Assembly: GCA_050330995.1 (NCBI GenBank)
Contig: JBHJHI010000022.1
Coordinates: 44,366-108,365 of the forward strand
Origin: Thermohalobaculum sp050330995
GTDB lineage: Bacteria > Pseudomonadota > Alphaproteobacteria > Rhodobacterales > Rhodobacteraceae
Direction: 5' to 3'
Length of the DNA stretch: 64,000 nt
Both the position numbers and the translations under genes were made by a program. Numbering within the stretch: the stretch's first letter is position 1; every line of letters begins with the position of its first letter. Of the stretch, positions 44,830 to 52,540 are shown piece after piece. The notes under the pieces are model-generated. The model did no database searches. It had not been told where the DNA came from and saw nothing but the letters and a program-made list of their open reading frames with translations.

Positions 44830-46113
44830 ATGACCACGCCGGACGACGATCGCCGCCACCGCGCGCTGCTGCGCCGCCTGTTCGACGCCGCCGTCGCCGC
44901 GGCCGATCCGATGACGGTGCTGCCCGAGCATCTGCCCGTCCCGCCGGCCGGGCGCACGGTGGTGGTCGGCGCCGGCAAGGCCTCGGCGCGCATGGCCGAG
45001 GCGCTGGAGCGGGCCTGGCCGACCGAGGCGCGCGGGCGTCTCTCCGGCATCGTGCTGACCCGCTACGGCCACGCCCGCCCCTGCGAGCGCATCGAGATCG
45101 TCGAGGCCGCCCATCCCGTGCCCGACGAGGCGGGCGCCGAGGGCGCGAGGCGGATGCTCGATGCGGTCGCCGGCCTCGGCCCGGACGACCTCGCGATCGC
45201 GCTGATCTCGGGCGGCGGCTCGGCGATCGCCACCGCGCCGGCCGAGGGGATCACCCTGGCCGAGAAGCAGGCGGTCAACCGCGCGCTGCTTGCCTCGGGG
45301 GCGGCGATCGGGGAGATGAACGTGGTGCGCAAGCACCTGAGCCGGATCAAGGGCGGCCGCCTCGCCGCGGCCGCCTATCCCGCGCGGATGCTGTCGCTGA
45401 TGATCTCCGACGTGCCCGGCGACGATCCGGGCACCATCGCCTCGGGCCCGACCGTCGGCGAGGCGTCCACCCCCGAGGACGCACAGGCGATCCTGAAGCG
45501 CTACGCCATCGAGCTGCCCGAGAGCGTCGCGCGTCGTCTCGAGACGGCCGAGCCCTGTCCGGCGCCGGACGACCGAGCGCTCTCGGCCTGCGAGAACCGG
45601 ATCGTCGCCGCGCCGCAGCGCTCGCTGGAGGCGGCGGCCGAGGTCGCGCGCGAGGCGGGGGTCACGCCGGTGATCCTCGGCGACGCGATCGAGGGCGCGG
45701 CGCGCCACGTCGGTCGCGCCCTCGCGGGCGTCGCCGCACAGGTCGTGCGCCACGGCCAGCCGGCGGCGCGGCCCTGCGTGCTGCTCTCGGGCGGCGAGAC
45801 CACGGTGACGCTGCGCGGGCAGGGGCGCGGCGGGCGCAACGTCGAGCTGCTGCTCTCGGCAGCGCTCGCGTTGGAGGGTCTGCCGGTCTGGGCGCTCGCG
45901 GGCGACACCGACGGGGTCGACGGCGCCGAGGAGATCGCGGGCGCGCTGGCGACGCCCGACACGCTGGCGCGGGCGAGGGCGGCCGGGCGCGACCCGGCGG
46001 CGGACCTGGCCGAGAACGACGCGCACGGCTTCTTCGAGGCGCTCGGCGACCAGGTGGTGACGGGGCCGACGCTGACGAACGTGAACGATTTCAGGGCTTT
46101 CCTGATCCCCTGA
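44830..46113 (+). CDS. Glycerate 2-kinase (MOFRL/TtuD-GckA family)
   Basis: A 427-aa kinase of the class once annotated as hydroxypyruvate reductase. The N-terminal domain has VVVGAGKASARMAEALE and ISGGGSA; NVVRKHLSRIKGGRLA and SDVPGDDPGTIASGPT are hallmarks. The C-terminal MOFRL domain has LSGGETTVTLRGQGRGGRN and AGDTDGVDG. It phosphorylates D-glycerate to 2-phosphoglycerate. The ATG at 44830 has CAGGAG upstream, and a TATAAG lies near 44795 as a possible -10. It is divergent from the aminotransferase. Confidence 0.92.
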   Translation: MTTPDDDRRHRALLRRLFDAAVAAADPMTVLPEHLPVPPAGRTVVVGAGKASARMAEALERAWPTEARGRLSGIVLTRYGHARPCERIEIVEAAHPVPDEAGAEGARRMLDAVAGLGPDDLAIALISGGGSAIATAPAEGITLAEKQAVNRALLASGAAIGEMNVVRKHLSRIKGGRLAAAAYPARMLSLMISDVPGDDPGTIASGPTVGEASTPEDAQAILKRYAIELPESVARRLETAEPCPAPDDRALSACENRIVAAPQRSLEAAAEVAREAGVTPVILGDAIEGAARHVGRALAGVAAQVVRHGQPAARPCVLLSGGETTVTLRGQGRGGRNVELLLSAALALEGLPVWALAGDTDGVDGAEEIAGALATPDTLARARAAGRDPAADLAENDAHGFFEALGDQVVTGPTLTNVNDFRAFLIP

Positions 46114-46481
46114 CCTGTCGGGAGGGACCATGCTCGCCCCCGCGTGCTCGACGGCCGCGAAAGCCCGGAGAGGCGAGGAGGCCGAGCGCGATCCGACCCC
46201 GTCGGACCGCGTTCCGGTCGGCGCGAGCCGGCCGCGCCGGCGACGGCGGGCGATCCTGCCGGGCCGCCGCCATGGAAGGGATCGTGCCCCCGCGACCGTG
46301 GCGCGGTGCTGCGCCACGACGACCGCTCCCCGACGACCGGCCTGTCTTCCTCCCGCCCGGCGGTTCGACCGCGACGGCCCGAACCACCGGCTTCCCGGAT
46401 GGCGGATCGGCTCTCCGGGGTTTTCTGGGGGGCTTCCTTCCGGAGCGGCCGGACAGGGGCGCGGGCGCCTCGGCCGATCCG
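46114..46481. repeat. 368-bp convergent gap holding a degenerate repeat (copy A, 46366-46417)
   Basis: No gene is convincing here. Positions 46366-46417 align with 52343-52397 at about 80 percent (41 of 52 aligned bases, plus a 3-base gap). Shared blocks include CGACCG, GACGG, ACC and CGGATCGG followed by CTCCG. Both copies lie in long gaps between the 3' ends of convergent genes. The remainder is GC-rich and holds several short inverted repeats. Confidence 0.55.
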
Positions 46482-47525
46482 CTAGAAGTCGTCCACCCGC
46501 CCCGTGATCAGGTTCTCGCGCCAGAGCGCGGCCTCGTCGATGCCGATGGCGCGGGCGGGGGCGATGCTCGCGATCAGGCGCTCGACGCGGCGCGCCGCCT
46601 CGCGCGCCAGGCGCGCCCCCTCGGCCGCGTCGACCGCTTCGAAACGCAGCACGTCGCCCGGGCCGAGCCGGCCGAGCAGGGCGAGATCCGCGCTCACGGC
46701 GCAGGCGATCTTCGGATAGCCCCCCGAGACGCCGCGATCGACCAGCAGCAGGATCGGCTGGCCCGAGCCCGGCACCTGGATCGTGCCGGTAACGATGCCG
46801 TCGGAGGTGATGTTGGCCCCCTTCTCCGAGTGCTCGATCGCCGGTCCGTCGAGGCGCAGCCCCATGCGGTCGGAGGCGCGCGACACTTCCCAGCGCGTCG
46901 ACAGCAGCGTCTCGACGGCGGCGTCGGTGAAGTGGTCGCGTTGAGGGCCGAGCACCCCGCGCACCCCCGCCTCTGCCGGCGGCGCAGCGGGCGGACGGGG
47001 CACCTCGCGCTCGGGACCGCCCGGTGCCGGCCCGCGGGCCGGCAGGCGGTCGCCGGCCGCGAGCGCCCGGCCGTCGAACCCGCCCAGCCCTGCGCGCGCG
47101 AGCGACGAGCGGCTGCCGAGCGTGGCGTCGAGGTCGAGCCCGCCCGCGACCGCGATCGTGGCGGTGGTTCCCTCGGCGAGCGCGCCGACCGCGAGCCGGT
47201 CGCCGGGCGCGAGCGTCAGGCTGCGCCAGGCCGGCACCGTCTCGCCCGCGGCCTCGCCGGCGCGGGTCAGCGTCATGCGCGGCGCCGCGCAGCCCGCGAT
47301 GGCGAGGCGCACGGGGCCGCCCTCGGCCGCGAGGGTCGGGCCGGTCCAGCGGCATTCGAGCGCCGCCTCGTCCGCATCGTTGCCGACGAGGGCGTTGGCC
47401 ACCGCCAGCGCCTCCGCATCGAGCGCGCCCGCCGGCGGCACGCCGTAGCGTGCGAGGCCGAAGCGGCCGCGGTCCTGCACCGTGGTCGCGAGGCCGGGGT
47501 CGATCACGTGGAGTTGCGGGGTCAT
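46482..47525 (-). CDS. pxpC: 5-oxoprolinase subunit C
   Basis: A 347-aa subunit of the ATP-dependent 5-oxoprolinase PxpABC, which opens 5-oxo-L-proline to glutamate. It belongs to the KipA/biotin-dependent carboxyltransferase family. Hallmarks are LHVIDPGLATTVQDRGRFGL, GVPPAGALD and, late, SDGIVTGTIQVPGSGQPILLLVDRG cut at GGYPKIA. Full length. Its ATG at 47525 is reached from pxpB through two mini-ORFs listed separately. Confidence 0.93.
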   Translation of the reverse strand: MTPQLHVIDPGLATTVQDRGRFGLARYGVPPAGALDAEALAVANALVGNDADEAALECRWTGPTLAAEGGPVRLAIAGCAAPRMTLTRAGEAAGETVPAWRSLTLAPGDRLAVGALAEGTTATIAVAGGLDLDATLGSRSSLARAGLGGFDGRALAAGDRLPARGPAPGGPEREVPRPPAAPPAEAGVRGVLGPQRDHFTDAAVETLLSTRWEVSRASDRMGLRLDGPAIEHSEKGANITSDGIVTGTIQVPGSGQPILLLVDRGVSGGYPKIACAVSADLALLGRLGPGDVLRFEAVDAAEGARLAREAARRVERLIASIAPARAIGIDEAALWRENLITGRVDDF

Positions 47526-47574
47526 GCCGCCTCCGGGGAACTGGTCATGCCGACGCCTCCGGCGGAATGGTCAT
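47522..47574 (-). other. Two ATGA-linked mini-ORFs between pxpB and pxpC
   Basis: Reading the minus strand, the pxpB stop (47573-47571) overlaps an ATG at 47574-47572 that encodes MTIPPEASA and stops at 47547-47545. That stop overlaps an ATG at 47548-47546 encoding MTSSPEAA, stopping at 47524-47522, which overlaps the pxpC ATG at 47525. Each unit carries GGAGGCG a few bases before the next ATGACC. The junction thus looks like three tandem copies of the pxpB end plus a start signal. The mini-ORFs probably serve coupling rather than making useful peptides. Confidence 0.7.
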
Positions 47575-48314
47575 GATGACGCCTCCGGCTCGGGCGCCCA
47601 CTCGCCCGCGGCGACGGCCTTCTCCAGCCGGTCGAACTCGGCGCGCCCGACCGGCTCGAAGCGCACGCCGTCGCCGGGCGACAGGAGCGCGGGCGGCTCG
47701 GCCGAGGCCGCGAACAGCCCGACCGGCGTGCGCGCGAGCACGTGCCAGCCGCCGGGGCTGGTCACCGGATAGACCACCGTCAGCCCGACCGCGATCGCGA
47801 CCGAGCCCTTCGGCACCGCCGTGCGCGGCTCGGCCCGTCGGGGCCGGTCGAGCGCGGGGTCGAGATCGCCGAGGTAGGGACACCCCGGCAGGAAGCCGAT
47901 CATGTAGACGTGGTGCTCGGCGCCCGCGTGGCGCTCGATCACCTCCGCGGTCGTGAGCTCGGCCGTGCGCGCCACCTCGTCGAGATCGAGCGCCAGATCG
48001 CCCTCGTAGCAGGCCGGCAGCCGCCAGCGCCGCGATGCCGGCGCCTCGCCCGCGTCGAGGCCGGACAGCCGCTCCCGGATCGCCGTCTCGACCGCCTGCG
48101 CGTCGGTCGCGAGCGGATCGAAGGTCACCAGCAGCGAGCGAAAGCTCGGCGCTGTCTCGACCACCCCCGCGATCGGCTCGGCCGCGGCGAGCGCGCGGTC
48201 GAGCGCCAGCACCGCGCGGCTGAGGCGGCGGTCGATCGCCTCGCCGAACTCGACGAGCAGCGCCGCCTCGCCGAAGGGCAGGAAGCGCGCCGCGGCCTCC
48301 GGGGTGTCGTCCAT
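47571..48314 (-). CDS. pxpB: 5-oxoprolinase subunit B
   Basis: A 247-aa KipI-like subunit of 5-oxoprolinase. The opening reads ARFLPFGEAALLVEFGEAID. Family hallmarks are HHVYMIGFLPGCPYLGDLD, RTAVPKGSVAIAVGLTVVYP and SPGGWHVLARTP. The ATG at 48314 starts the protein right before the conserved domain; any longer form would run through the intergenic repeat array. It is divergent from pxpA, and coupled to pxpC by the mini-ORF chain. Confidence 0.93.
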   Translation of the reverse strand: MDDTPEAAARFLPFGEAALLVEFGEAIDRRLSRAVLALDRALAAAEPIAGVVETAPSFRSLLVTFDPLATDAQAVETAIRERLSGLDAGEAPASRRWRLPACYEGDLALDLDEVARTAELTTAEVIERHAGAEHHVYMIGFLPGCPYLGDLDPALDRPRRAEPRTAVPKGSVAIAVGLTVVYPVTSPGGWHVLARTPVGLFAASAEPPALLSPGDGVRFEPVGRAEFDRLEKAVAAGEWAPEPEASS

Positions 48315-48358
48315 CGTCCGCCTCGCTCCTGCGTTCGGCCGCGGGCCGGCGGCGTCAC

Positions 48359-48433
48359 TGTCCTCGCCCCGACGGGGCGTTGCTGTCTCTGCCCCGACGG
48401 GGCGTTGCCATCCTCGCCCGACGGGGGCGTTAT
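48359..48433. repeat. Three 25-bp palindromic tandem repeats between pxpB and pxpA
   Basis: Units at 48359-48383, 48384-48408 and 48409-48433, with a decayed fourth after. The core of units 1 and 2 is GCCCCGACGGGGC, an inverted repeat with arms GCCCC/GGGGC, followed by GTTGC. Unit 3 varies slightly (CGCCCGACGGGGGCG). They lie in the 174-bp divergent promoter region and could be repeated protein-binding sites or hairpins. Confidence 0.8.
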
Positions 48434-48488
48434 CGTCGTCTCGACGGCGGCGGCATCGCCCCCGACCCTGCCACTCATGGAGCCCGCC

Positions 48489-49262
48489 ATGGCGCGACGG
48501 ATCAACATCAATGCCGACCTCGGCGAGGGGTTCGGTCCTTACGACATCGGCGACGACGCGAACCTCCTGGAGATCGTGCGCACCGCCAACGTCGCCTGCG
48601 GCTTCCACGGCGGCGACCCCGCGGTGATGGCGCGCACGCTGAGGGCGGCCGAGGCGCACGGGGTCTCGGTCGGCGCGCATCCGGGCTTCGACGATCTCGC
48701 GGGCTTCGGCCGGCGGCGCATCGTCATGGACCCCGCGCGGCTCGAGGCCATGATCGCCTACCAGATCGGCGCCATGCTCGGCATGGCGGCCTACGCGGGC
48801 GTGGAGGTCAGCCACGTCAAGGCGCACGGCGCGCTCAACAACATGGCCTGCGACGACCGTCCTTACGCCGACGCGATCATGCGCGCGCAGGCGAGGGTCG
48901 CGCCCTGGGCCATCGCGCTGGTGATCCCGAACACCGAGCTGGAGGCGGCGGCCGAGGCGGCCGGGCTCAGGGTGGCGCGCGAGGCCTTCGTCGATCGCAC
49001 CTACGAGGACGACGGCCGCCTCACCTCGCGCTCGGAGCCCGGCGCGGTGCTGAAGGACCCGCGCGAGGCCGCCGAGCGGGCGGTGGCGATGGTGCGCGAG
49101 GGCGTGATCGTCTCGCGCCACGGCACGCGGCTGGAGACGGGCTTCGATTCGCTCTGCGTCCACGGCGACGAGCCGACTTCGGTCGCGGTCGCGCGCGCGA
49201 CGCGCGAGGCGCTGGAGGCCGACGGCGTCGAGATCGTGACGCTGCCCGCGATGCTCGGCTGA
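48489..49262 (+). CDS. pxpA: 5-oxoprolinase subunit A (LamB/YcsF family)
   Basis: A 257-aa metal-dependent subunit of 5-oxoprolinase. It opens RININADLGEGFGPYDIG; further hallmarks are ANVACGFHGGDPAVM, GAHPGFDDLAGFGRR, SHVKAHGALNN and VHGDEP. Full length. The ATG at 48489 has GGAG 6 nt upstream; another in-frame ATG at 48477 would add MEPA. It leads an apparent operon with the three TRAP genes downstream. Confidence 0.94.
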   Translation: MARRININADLGEGFGPYDIGDDANLLEIVRTANVACGFHGGDPAVMARTLRAAEAHGVSVGAHPGFDDLAGFGRRRIVMDPARLEAMIAYQIGAMLGMAAYAGVEVSHVKAHGALNNMACDDRPYADAIMRAQARVAPWAIALVIPNTELEAAAEAAGLRVAREAFVDRTYEDDGRLTSRSEPGAVLKDPREAAERAVAMVREGVIVSRHGTRLETGFDSLCVHGDEPTSVAVARATREALEADGVEIVTLPAMLG

Positions 49263-49397
49263 GCCGGCGGTCCACGGTGCTCGGCCGAGCCGAGGGTGCG
49301 GCACTGGCGCGCGATCGGGCCTTGGCGTCGGCCGAAGGGCTGCTAGGCTGGGCAGAGCCGCGCCGCACGGCGCCGAAACGAGCAACCGGAGACCCCC

Positions 49398-50369
49398 ATG
49401 TCGCTGCGTGTCGCCCTCGCCGGCCTTGCCGTCGTCCTCACCGCCGCCCCCGCGCTCGCCCAGTCCTGGGACATGCCGGTGCCCTACGGCGACACCAACT
49501 TCCACACGCAGAACGACCAGCAGTTCGCGAAGGACGTCGAGGCGGCGACCGACGGCGCGCTGACCCTCACGGTCCATCCCTCTGGCTCGCTGTTCAAGCA
49601 TCCCGAGATCAAGAACGCGGTGCGCTCCGGGCAGGTAGCGATCGGCGAGTTCCTGCTGTCGCGCCTCGCCAACGAGAACGCGCTCTACGCCGTCGATTCG
49701 GTGCCGTTCCTCGCGACCTCCTACGACGAGGCGCGCCGGCTCTGGGAGGCCTCGCGCCCCGAGATCGAGCGGCTGCTGAACGAGGAGGGGCTCACCGTCC
49801 TCTACGCCGTGCCCTGGCCGCCGCAGGGGCTCTACGCCGACCGCGCGATCGAGGACGGCTCGGAACTCGCCGGGCTCAACTTCCGCGCCTACAACGTCAC
49901 CACCGAGCGGCTCGCCGAGCTGATGGACGCGGTGCCGACGCAGGTCGAGGTGCCCGACCTCGCGCAGGCGTTCTCGACCGGCCGCGTCGACGCGATGATG
50001 ACCTCGCCGTCGACGGGCGTGAACACCAAGGCCTGGGACTACCTCAGCCATTACTACGACGTGGCCGCCTGGCTGCCCAAGAACGTGGTGGTCGCCAACC
50101 GCCGCGCGCTCGACAGCCTGGACGAGGCGACGCGCGAGGCGCTGATGCAGGCCGCCGCCGAGGCCGAGGAGCGCGGCTGGGCCGCCTCGCGCGAGGAGAC
50201 CGAGACGCAGACGAAGGCGCTCGCCGAGAACGGCATCGAGGTCTCCGAGCCCTCGGAGGAACTCTCCTCGACGCTGCGCGAGATCGGCGAGACCATGGTT
50301 GAGGGCTGGAGCGAGGACGCGGGCGAGGCGGGCTCCAAGGTGCTGGAGGACTACCGCTCGGCGAGCTGA
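49398..50369 (+). CDS. TRAP transporter substrate-binding protein (DctP family)
   Basis: A 323-aa periplasmic receptor for a solute. A signal peptide (about 1-21, ending ALAQ) is followed by SWDMPVPYGDTNFHTQN. The DctP fold shows in FKHPEIKNAVRSGQVAIGEFLLS, and AFSTGRVDAMMTSP carries the region expected near the carboxylate-binding Arg. The position after pxpA suggests 5-oxoproline or a related acid as ligand; that is inference. Confidence 0.93.
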   Translation: MSLRVALAGLAVVLTAAPALAQSWDMPVPYGDTNFHTQNDQQFAKDVEAATDGALTLTVHPSGSLFKHPEIKNAVRSGQVAIGEFLLSRLANENALYAVDSVPFLATSYDEARRLWEASRPEIERLLNEEGLTVLYAVPWPPQGLYADRAIEDGSELAGLNFRAYNVTTERLAELMDAVPTQVEVPDLAQAFSTGRVDAMMTSPSTGVNTKAWDYLSHYYDVAAWLPKNVVVANRRALDSLDEATREALMQAAAEAEERGWAASREETETQTKALAENGIEVSEPSEELSSTLREIGETMVEGWSEDAGEAGSKVLEDYRSAS

Positions 50370-50373
50370 GATC

Positions 50374-50895
50374 GTGCGTCGCGCCCTCGACGCGCTCTAC
50401 GCCGCCTCGGGCGTGCTCGGCGCGGTGTTCCTCGCGCTGATCGCGCTCACGGTGCTGGTGCAGGTCGGCTTCAACATCGTCGACCGTCTCGCCGCCCTGG
50501 TCACGGGCAGGCCGATCGGGCTGGTGCTGCCCTCCTACGCCGAGTTCACCGGCTACTTCCTCGCCGCCTCGACCTTCTTCGCCGCCGCCCACACGCTCGC
50601 GCGCGGCGCGCACATCCGGGTGACGCTGGTGCTCTTGCGCCTGCCCGCTAGCGCACGCCGCGTGGCCGAGGTCTGGTGCGCCGGGATCGGGCTCGTGTTC
50701 GCGGCCTACTTCACCTGGGCCTCGATCGGGCTCGTGCGCGACAGCCTGACCTACGGCGACGTCTCGCCGGGCATGGTCGCGGTGCCGCTCTGGCTGGTGC
50801 AGGCGCCCCTCGCGCTCGGGCTCGCGGCGCTGACGATCGCGCTCGCCGACAGGCTCGTCGGCGCGCTTCTCGGCCATGTCGCGGAGGATGCCTGA
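50374..50895 (+). CDS. TRAP transporter small permease (DctQ family)
   Basis: A 173-aa membrane subunit with four hydrophobic helices (first: ASGVLGAVFLALIALTVLVQV). It pairs with the large permease in the inner membrane. I chose the GTG at 50374, 4 nt after the dctP stop, since it starts just before helix 1; the longer form overlaps dctP. GGCGAGCTGAG upstream is a modest RBS. Its stop overlaps the large-subunit ATG (TGATG). Confidence 0.9.
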   Translation: MRRALDALYAASGVLGAVFLALIALTVLVQVGFNIVDRLAALVTGRPIGLVLPSYAEFTGYFLAASTFFAAAHTLARGAHIRVTLVLLRLPASARRVAEVWCAGIGLVFAAYFTWASIGLVRDSLTYGDVSPGMVAVPLWLVQAPLALGLAALTIALADRLVGALLGHVAEDA

Positions 50896-52217
50896 TGGAG
50901 ATCGTCGCCGGCGTCGTCCTGGTCCTCGCGCTGTTCGTCCTGCTGGGCTCGGGCGTCTGGGTGGCGCTGTCGCTGTTCCTGACGGGCGCGGTCGCCTTCC
51001 TGCTCTTCACTGGCAAGCCGCTGTTCGGCGGCTTCGGCACCGTCGGCCAGACGCTCGCCTCGACCACCTGGGGCGCGTCGAACGCCTGGGCGCTGGCCGC
51101 GCTGCCGCTGTTCGTGTGGATGGGCGAGATCCTGTTCCGCTCGCGGCTGTCGTCGGATCTGTTCTCCGGGCTCGCGCCCTGGCTCGGTCGGCTGCCGGGC
51201 TCGCTCCTGCACGTGAACATCCTCGGCTGCGGCATCTTCGCGGCCGTCTCGGGCTCGTCGGCCGCGACCTGCGCCACGGTCGGCAAGATGTCGATCCCGG
51301 AGCTGGAGGCGCGCGGCTACGACGACCGCCTCGTCATCGGCACGCTCGCGGGCAGCGCCACGCTCGGGCTGCTGATCCCGCCCTCGATCATCCTGATCGT
51401 CTACGGCGTGGCCATCGAGGAATCGATCGCGCGGCTGTTCCTTGCCGGTATCGGCCCGGGGCTGATGATGCTGATCCTCTTCGTCGGCTACGTGATGGTC
51501 TGGGCGCTCCTGAACCCCGCGCGCATGCCCGAGCGGCGCGAGGTCGAGATGCGCCTTAGCCAGAAGCTTCGCGCGACCGGCGCGCTGCTGCCGGTGCTGG
51601 GGCTGATCGCGGGGGTGATCGGCTCGATCTACCTCGGCATCGCCTCGCCGACCGACGCCGCCGCGGTCGGCGTCGCGCTCGCCTTCGCGCTGCTCTGGGC
51701 GGGCGGCGAGCTGACCCGCGCGGTGTTCGTCGACAGCCTGATGGCCGCGACGCGCACCTCGTGCATGATCGCCCTCATCCTCGCGGGCGCGGCCTTCCTG
51801 ACAGTTGCCATGGGCTTCACCGGCATCCCGCGCGCGCTCGCCGACTGGATCGGCTCGCTCGGGCTCGGACCCTACGGGCTGCTCGCCGCGCTCACGGTGT
51901 TCTTCATCGTGCTCGGCTGCTTCCTCGACGGCATCTCGGTCGTGGTGCTGACCGCCGCCGTGATCGTGCCGATGGTCGAGGCGGTCGGCATCGACACCAT
52001 CTGGTTCGGCATCTTCCTCGTGCTGGTGGTCGAGATGAGCCAGATCACCCCGCCCGTCGGCTTCAACCTGTTCGTGCTGCAGGGGATGACCGGGCAGGAC
52101 GTCCTCAGGATCGCGAGGCATGCGGCGCCGTTCTTCGCACTCCTGCTGGCGGGCGTGGTGCTGATCGTGCTGTTCCCGGGGATCGCGACGTGGCTGCCGA
52201 CGCGGATGGCGGGGTAG
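50895..52217 (+). CDS. TRAP transporter large permease (DctM family)
   Basis: A 440-aa sodium-coupled transport subunit with about 12-13 helices. Typical DctM segments are AALPLFVWMGEILFRS, AAVSGSSAATCATVGKMSIPEL, SATLGLLIPPSIILIVYG and QITPPVGFNLFVLQGMT. It overlaps the small-permease stop. With the DctP and DctQ partners it forms a complete TRAP importer. A long gap follows. Confidence 0.94.
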   Translation: MEIVAGVVLVLALFVLLGSGVWVALSLFLTGAVAFLLFTGKPLFGGFGTVGQTLASTTWGASNAWALAALPLFVWMGEILFRSRLSSDLFSGLAPWLGRLPGSLLHVNILGCGIFAAVSGSSAATCATVGKMSIPELEARGYDDRLVIGTLAGSATLGLLIPPSIILIVYGVAIEESIARLFLAGIGPGLMMLILFVGYVMVWALLNPARMPERREVEMRLSQKLRATGALLPVLGLIAGVIGSIYLGIASPTDAAAVGVALAFALLWAGGELTRAVFVDSLMAATRTSCMIALILAGAAFLTVAMGFTGIPRALADWIGSLGLGPYGLLAALTVFFIVLGCFLDGISVVVLTAAVIVPMVEAVGIDTIWFGIFLVLVVEMSQITPPVGFNLFVLQGMTGQDVLRIARHAAPFFALLLAGVVLIVLFPGIATWLPTRMAG

Positions 52218-52513
52218 GGGGCGGAGCGAGACCGCGCCTCGACCCGCCGCCGGCGTCGGGGACGCGTTTCCTGGCGCGCCCGTAGGGCGCGACGCGGGGA
52301 CGGTCCCGCCGCCTGCCTTCCGGTATGCGCCACCCGGTGGTGCGACCGGGACGGTCCGGACCGCCGGGTCCTCCTCCGACGACGGATCGGCCCTCCGCGA
52401 TCTCGCCGGAGGACCGCCCGTTTCCGGAAAGGCCCGGCCGGCGGCGCCGGCGTCTCGGGCGCCTCGCCGGAGCGCCGCCGAACGACGCGGAAACAGGCGG
52501 ATGGGATACCGGC
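52218..52513. repeat. Convergent gap holding a degenerate repeat (copy B, 52343-52397)
   Basis: Between the TRAP large permease and the minus-strand SDR. Positions 52343-52397 match copy A at 46366-46417. The stretch also contains short inverted repeats such as CACCCGGTGG near 52331. No gene is convincing in this interval. Confidence 0.5.
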
Positions 52514-52539
52514 CCCGGTCCGGCCGGGTCGAACGGCGC
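52514..52539 (-). repeat. Dispersed hairpin element, copy 3
   Basis: Plus-strand CCCGGTCCGGCCGGG followed by TCGAACGGCGC. Compared with copy 2, two arm positions change together (A-T to G-C), keeping the stem. It ends one base from the SDR stop codon (52541), so on the minus strand it directly follows that gene. Confidence 0.75.
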
Positions 52540-52540
52540 C

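Noticed and set aside
46114..46481. Short plus- and minus-strand frames in the gap
   Set aside because: Translations are Arg/Pro/Gly-rich with no domain, signal peptide or RBS.
48359..48433. CRISPR array
   Set aside because: The units abut with no unique spacers and no cas genes are present.
48315..50051. A long N-terminal extension of pxpB
   Set aside because: It is antisense to pxpA and dctP and crosses the intergenic repeat array; the conserved domain starts at 48314.
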